Assembly: GCA_002633005.1 (NCBI GenBank)
Contig: NMRA01000010.1
Span: 2,080,027 to 2,116,587 of the forward strand
DNA: 36,561 nt
Source of the DNA: Phoronis australis
Taxonomy: Eukaryota; Phoronida; Phoronidae
Direction: 5' to 3'
Shown: positions 31,961 through 36,561 of the stretch, one piece after another
Layout of the letters: each line of letters starts with the position of its first letter
How positions within the stretch are numbered: position 1 is the stretch's first letter
Notes under the pieces: model-generated
The model's database searches: none
Told to the model about the DNA's origin: nothing
What the model saw: only the letters and a program-made list of their open reading frames with translations
Translations under genes and position numbers: made by a program

Positions 31961-33590
31961 AATATCTGAGCATTTCGTCAAGCTTAATGGGTGAAAAACC
32001 ATATCTATCCAAAATCATTACGAAAGGGTTAAGTTTGTGGCATTAAGTACTAGTACACGAGAGCACCAGCCATGAGCGGCAAGGTGGGGGTCAGCCGATT
32101 TTCACCACATTTGGCACATAGGTAGTCCTATGGGATCTATAAACAGCGGTAAAATATTTCCTTAAAATATTGCGTTTTTCTAAAGTTATAGGTTCAAACA
32201 CATTTTACGGTTTCGCAGCCATGTTTTCACGGCATAAAAACTGTCCAGTTTTAACTGTTCATATTTTTCCTTGAATGAAAGCTATTGATTTATTATTCAC
32301 TTGGCATTGTTTAGTGGCGCCTATAGATTGTTACACAGATGTCTTGAAACACGATTCCGATTTACCACCCTCATTTAGAAGTTTTACTACACTGCCCCCC
32401 GTTATGCCATTTTGAGGTTGTGTTCAGTACACTACTGTACCAAATCTGCCCCCACTGTTATGAGAATGAAACTTTGCCAAGATGTTGACAAAACATGTTA
32501 CTTTCATTGCATAAAATAAAAACTTTGTCAGCCAGTTTATTAGTTATGTACTAAAATGAGAAATTTTCATATATCTGAGATCGATGCTTGAGCACCGTAA
32601 AATCCGATTGTTCTTCATGTTTTTCGATATTTTGCAACAAGTTAGTTCCTCTTCAATGTTTTAAACGTTTTACTACTCACCACGTAGGGCTACAGTACTC
32701 CTAAATACCATACATGGCTCCATTTTGTAAAAAGCCGATTATGTCCTCCACATTGAACAGGGTTAGACATAAACTCGACAAATGTAGGTTATTTTGATTT
32801 ACAGTTGTTTTACTTTGCAATTTCCTCATGGGTATTTCTTCACACATATTCAAGTCAGATTTTCTGTTGATCAAATGTTCATGCAATGCATTGTAATATC
32901 AAATGAATAAGTTTGGTGGCATGACCGCAATTTTTCCCACGTCTTAAAACAAAAGACCGCAGAAATTTTCCTGACGAAATACCGGGTTTGCAGTTCTCTA
33001 AAAACATTCGAATGACAAGACAAACTCCACCACTTTCCGTGGCAACTCGTCGCTTGTTTTTCGCCCATCGGTCCTATCATTGTTATCCTTTGTTATGTCA
33101 TTGTTGGACATAACAACACAGGTCGCATGGATATAGAACCTTGCGTACATCAGACCGTTGCCGATGAGTGCTGGTCATTATATCTTTATTATAACAACGG
33201 GAACACTGAAGATACTAATCTATTGTTCTCTATGCGACCAGGTTTCCCGTGGATGACCACAGAAGAGGAATCCCAAAGTATCCACAAACAATGACCACGC
33301 ACCTTAGTAACTACATGTATTACTGCGCACACGAATCCTTTCCGTGGAACACCAAATTTTTATATCTGTATTGTGTTGTATTGCTCATGGTACGGGTTTA
33401 GACTCTGTTGTATTAAGATTCCTATCCCCAACCCTGTAATACTGTATGTAGTTTGAGTAAAATTTCTAGACAATGTAGGTTTATGGATTTATTCTCCTTT
33501 AAATGAAGAGTAAAAATCAAATTCTGCACAGGTTTTTTAAAAGTAATCACTTATTGGAAGATCACATCTAAAAAATAAAACAATGTTTGA

Positions 33591-35207
33591 CAATTTTATT
33601 CATTATCTTATTTGAAAATTGCCTACATCTTAGACAAGTCATCTAAGTTGAAAATATTCGTTGTGAAAAAATATGAAATACCAACCAGAGACTACAAAAT
33701 ATGTTTTCGTAATACATTGCAAAGATAACTGTACAGTCAAAAGTGCAAATGTTATGACTCTAGATCTTTTCAACACTCTGATTGCTTCAGGACAGAGTCA
33801 ACCACACAAAGCCCATAAAGTCATGGAATTACATTTAAGGTGATGTAGTCTCACTTCGAAAAAGTGATTTCGCAATATCGCTGACAACACTGGAAATCTC
33901 TTCTTCAAAAACTTGAGGTAGCTGTATTTACCACATCAATGTTCTTATCAAAACTAACCACCACAAAATGAAAAACTGGCTTGTCGGTTCCAATTAGGCA
34001 GCATTTCACAATGAAATCATCATGAAAAAATACTTTTGCAACATAGTTTGCATTACAATTGCCCTACGATTACAGTTGTACATACATACATGTACTAGAC
34101 CAGTAACAAAATTACCCATGGGAACCATAAAATGATCAATTTGCCAAAAAAAAAACAAGGACCCACCAGAGCTAATGTGCCAATACTCTTCAGTACTGCA
34201 ACAAAAAATCACTTGAAGTGGACTTAAACTCGCCTAAAATCACATAAAACAACTTTTGATTTAGACATTTTATCATCACAAATTAGGTATTACTTCCAGG
34301 TCACTTTTGAGCAATTTCAGAACTTTGAAAGATCAGGCAATATGCAATTGCTAGAGACCAGACTAATAGTGTGCGATTTTATACACACAGCATGGTCTCA
34401 AGGAATAGCAAACTGTCAATTCGCAAAATTAAAGAAATCACTTCCCATCTGGATAAGGAACAAACTGAGCAAAGTTTATAGAGGGTAAATGGTCTAAATC
34501 AAAACTTATTACCTCCTGGACAGAATATGGGTTTACAACCCAGGTAGAAAGATAAGTTAACAAAATATATAACCATTTACAAACAAAAATCAATAATGGT
34601 AAATAAAATGCGGAAACATAAATTCAGATCAATTACGCATCTTCAAGGAAAAGGAACAGTACAGTGGTCAGAAATCATCTAAATTAGATGGCCACACTGA
34701 AAAAACCTCTTAGACCAAAAAATCCAGTGGCTAAACGAAATGAACAATATACCATTACCATGTGGCCCAGGATAATGATCCGTACCTGAAAAAAAATTCA
34801 GTCTTAGACTAGCTAAATTTTAGATTTGTGCTGTTCACACAAGCAGTTCTGGTGCAAACAAAGCTTGCGACAACACACAAGCCTACTTCCCTACACAGCT
34901 GTGCTGATACAATAATGCCCCAACTGGATTTATCAGATCAGCCAGAGTATTTACAGGTCCAGACACTGTACTGTTTCATTTCTTTGAATTTTTACAATGC
35001 TACATCCTTGACAATCACAGAGTGCCTCTTTCAATGCATACTCCACTTCCTCTGTCCAAGCTTCCCCACATTTGCTGAGAGTGGCCTATCTCAACAAAGT
35101 ACTTTGGACCTGTTGTGGTATAAGCCAGTAATCTTTGGCAAATACTTTTTCCCCGACTGGTTCCTCAAACTACAAATTCTCTTTGACATATCTTCTGGGA
35201 GTAGACT
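33591..35207 (-). other. possible 3' UTR of a minus-strand gene
   Basis: If the terminal exon at 35208-35357 is real, transcription would continue leftward. An AATAAA on the minus strand (plus 33595-33600, tttatt) could end it. The stretch has no recognised coding sequence. The long plus-strand open frame 34828-35343 lies antisense to the proposed exon and resembles no known protein. Confidence 0.2.
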
Positions 35208-35357
35208 TTACGGCCTCTCTCTAGCCCCCTCACTTAGTTGTCCAGAAGGGTACCTTCTTGGTGGTTGTGAACTTTTCCATACCCAACCTTTACTAATAAT
35301 CGACAAGTCTCCAACTTCAGCAGAAGCCACTTCTTCAGCATAAGCCTTTCCTGATTC
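35208..35357 (-). CDS. possible terminal coding exon of a minus-strand gene
   Basis: On the minus strand an acceptor-like tacaattttag precedes 35357. The 49 codons after it (ESGKAYAEEVASAEVGDLSI..., then KGWVWKSSQPPRRYPSG) end in TAA at 35208-35210. The acidic start and basic, Pro-rich end, with an intact frame from acceptor to stop, look like a real C-terminal exon. I recognise no family, and no upstream exon is visible before the window ends, so this rests on composition and one splice signal. Confidence 0.25.
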   Translation of the reverse strand, partial: ESGKAYAEEVASAEVGDLSIISKGWVWKSSQPPRRYPSGQLSEGARERP

Positions 35358-36561
35358 CTAAAATTGTATTAATGAAAAAATTAAACACATTAAATTTAAT
35401 GTGACCATTTCGGCTCAGAAAATATGAATACCAAGCTAAAGTGAAGGCATCAATGTTTTTGACGGCTTTAGCATGTTTAATTAACTTCATAATCGCAGAA
35501 ATTCATTGCCAGACATAACATACTCCCCATTCTCTAAAAGTAGTTCATGGGCAGAAGTCATGTTACACATTTGGTGGTTGTTATGAAAAGTTATGATGAC
35601 TACCTATTTTCTATGCCAATGTATACATGTAGTTGCATAAACATCAACACATTTGAATAAGATATGATTAAACAATAAGGCCCAAGTCATAAGCAATCAT
35701 GGTGTGTCAATAAAAGTATTTTTGCATGAATGACGTGCTTCTAAAAATATTCCTCAGGGTCAGACCCTGGAGTTTAGTGATTCCTACCTGAGCTCACACG
35801 AAGCAGGACGTTGAACCTTGACCTAACGTCTTTGGTCATTTTTCAGTCCTCTATCATGCTCTATCAGATTTCTCCTCTAGTGTGCATTGGATGTTCTCAG
35901 TGTCTTTTGCGACAGCAATATATCTCGAGTGTTGTAACGATGATTCGGGCAGGTGAATCTAATACGGTAGATTATGTAGCTCCTGCTGCACACCTGCCTC
36001 CGTGGCAGACACTGAGACAGACTACTTCTCAGGAGGACACGTTCCACCTCCACATCAGCTCCACGTACTCTTATAAGGTGTTCAAATGTCTCGCTCTTTT
36101 CCTTGTGCATTTCCCAAGAGTTTCCAAAGTTGTTTCTCTCCGCAATTTGTAGAAATACCACATTCGATGCGACTGGCAGTGCCAGATAAATACATGTAGG
36201 TCAGCCATCATTCAACTAACGCATTGTAAGCTTTAGTTTGGTATTCAGACGAGTTGGATGAACACATTTAGTATAATTTCATATTTTAGTGGGAAATGCT
36301 AGTGTCCTTAAAATTAACTAAAAACATCTAAGCAAACCAATTCTTTTAATTGCTGTATTATACCACGGCATATTAATGCGTAGAAACTGCGCACAACTAG
36401 TGACTGGTTTAACATGACAAATACACATACGCGGTCTGAAAATAGTGAAATTCAGACACCTATTACCAAGCCTGCCTGAAGGGCTGACAAAGTTTTTATT
36501 GTATTAATTTCAAGGGCATGGAGTCTTCTACATGTCCATGTTATTATTTTTAGTTTTCTCG
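35358..36561. other. unassigned right-hand end of the window
   Basis: Contains a GC-richer segment (35847-36161) that is open in several frames on both strands. One candidate is a plus-strand exon bounded by tttttcag (35846) and cag|gtgaat (35952/35953). Another is a 94-codon minus-strand frame with WEMHKEKSETFEHLIRVRG. I could not decide which, if any, is coded. The rest is featureless. Confidence 0.3.

Larger units (their letters stand above)
29181..33590. other. non-coding stretch, no gene recognised
   Basis: AT-rich sequence without a convincing exon. It includes a possible dispersed repeat near 31680-31960, a short minus-strand open frame (30481-30597), and a perfect 10-bp hairpin (ttgttatgtc at 33090-33099, gacataacaa at 33107-33116). 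Confidence 0.5.

Noticed and set aside
34828-35343. 171-codon plus-strand frame as a gene
   Set aside because: Its start is a non-ATG codon, its composition does not suggest a known fold, and the opposite strand offers an acceptor-bounded exon over its 3' part.
1-36561. CRISPR arrays, bacterial operons, or prophage
   Set aside because: No direct-repeat/spacer pattern, ribosome-binding sites or compact gene packing. The window is clearly eukaryotic.

Overview
The window looks like nuclear DNA from an invertebrate animal, most likely a marine one. It is AT-rich and contains N bases from a draft assembly (a 420-base gap at 12341-12760). Its main gene is split by spliceosomal introns with GT/AG borders, and fossils of a LINE and a Ty3/Gypsy element are present. 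A sacsin-like gene together with a 'P2X7-like ballast' exon and a transposase-like CxxC/GHxxxW protein fits genomes such as amphioxus, hemichordates, echinoderms, cnidarians or molluscs. The sequence alone does not let me choose among these.

Layout. Positions 1-650 (+) hold the 3' part of a transposase-like gene that is open at the left edge and frameshifted at a poly-T run. At 583-894 on the opposite strand is a P2X7-ballast-like first exon with one in-frame TAG. Both homologies stop at about 618. Positions 895-4981 are mostly non-coding, with a poly-C tract, a candidate upstream first exon at 3161-3253 and a perfect 19-bp inverted repeat. The core of the window is a sacsin-like gene on the + strand, 5012-23535. 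Six coding exons (5012-5045, 5997-6079, 7450-7566, 9158-9305, 9689-11236, 16100-23535) join in a consistent phase to 3121 codons. The predicted protein has two sacsin repeats, each opening with an Hsp90-type (Bergerat/HATPase) ATPase module. The introns carry a hairpin repeat, a LINE-like 3' tail and a LINE reverse-transcriptase fossil.

The most striking feature is at the 3' end. The stop at 23533 falls inside what was a C-terminal HEPN domain. In the same frame, and continuing across a phase-0 intron (23563-24250), the rest of the HEPN domain can still be read up to 24565, interrupted only by TAA, TAG and TAG. The first two stops occupy the Tyr and Trp positions of the usual Y-E-W-A-C-F segment. 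This is a recent domain loss by nonsense mutation, a pseudogene in progress, or (less likely) recoding.

Downstream, 24566-26570 is non-coding with a second copy of the hairpin repeat and a long (TG)n tract. Positions 26570-29180 hold a badly decayed Ty3/Gypsy gag-pol on the minus strand. Positions 29200-36561 are mostly non-coding, with a possible dispersed repeat, a possible terminal exon of a minus-strand gene (35208-35357) and an unexplained segment open in several frames (35847-36161).
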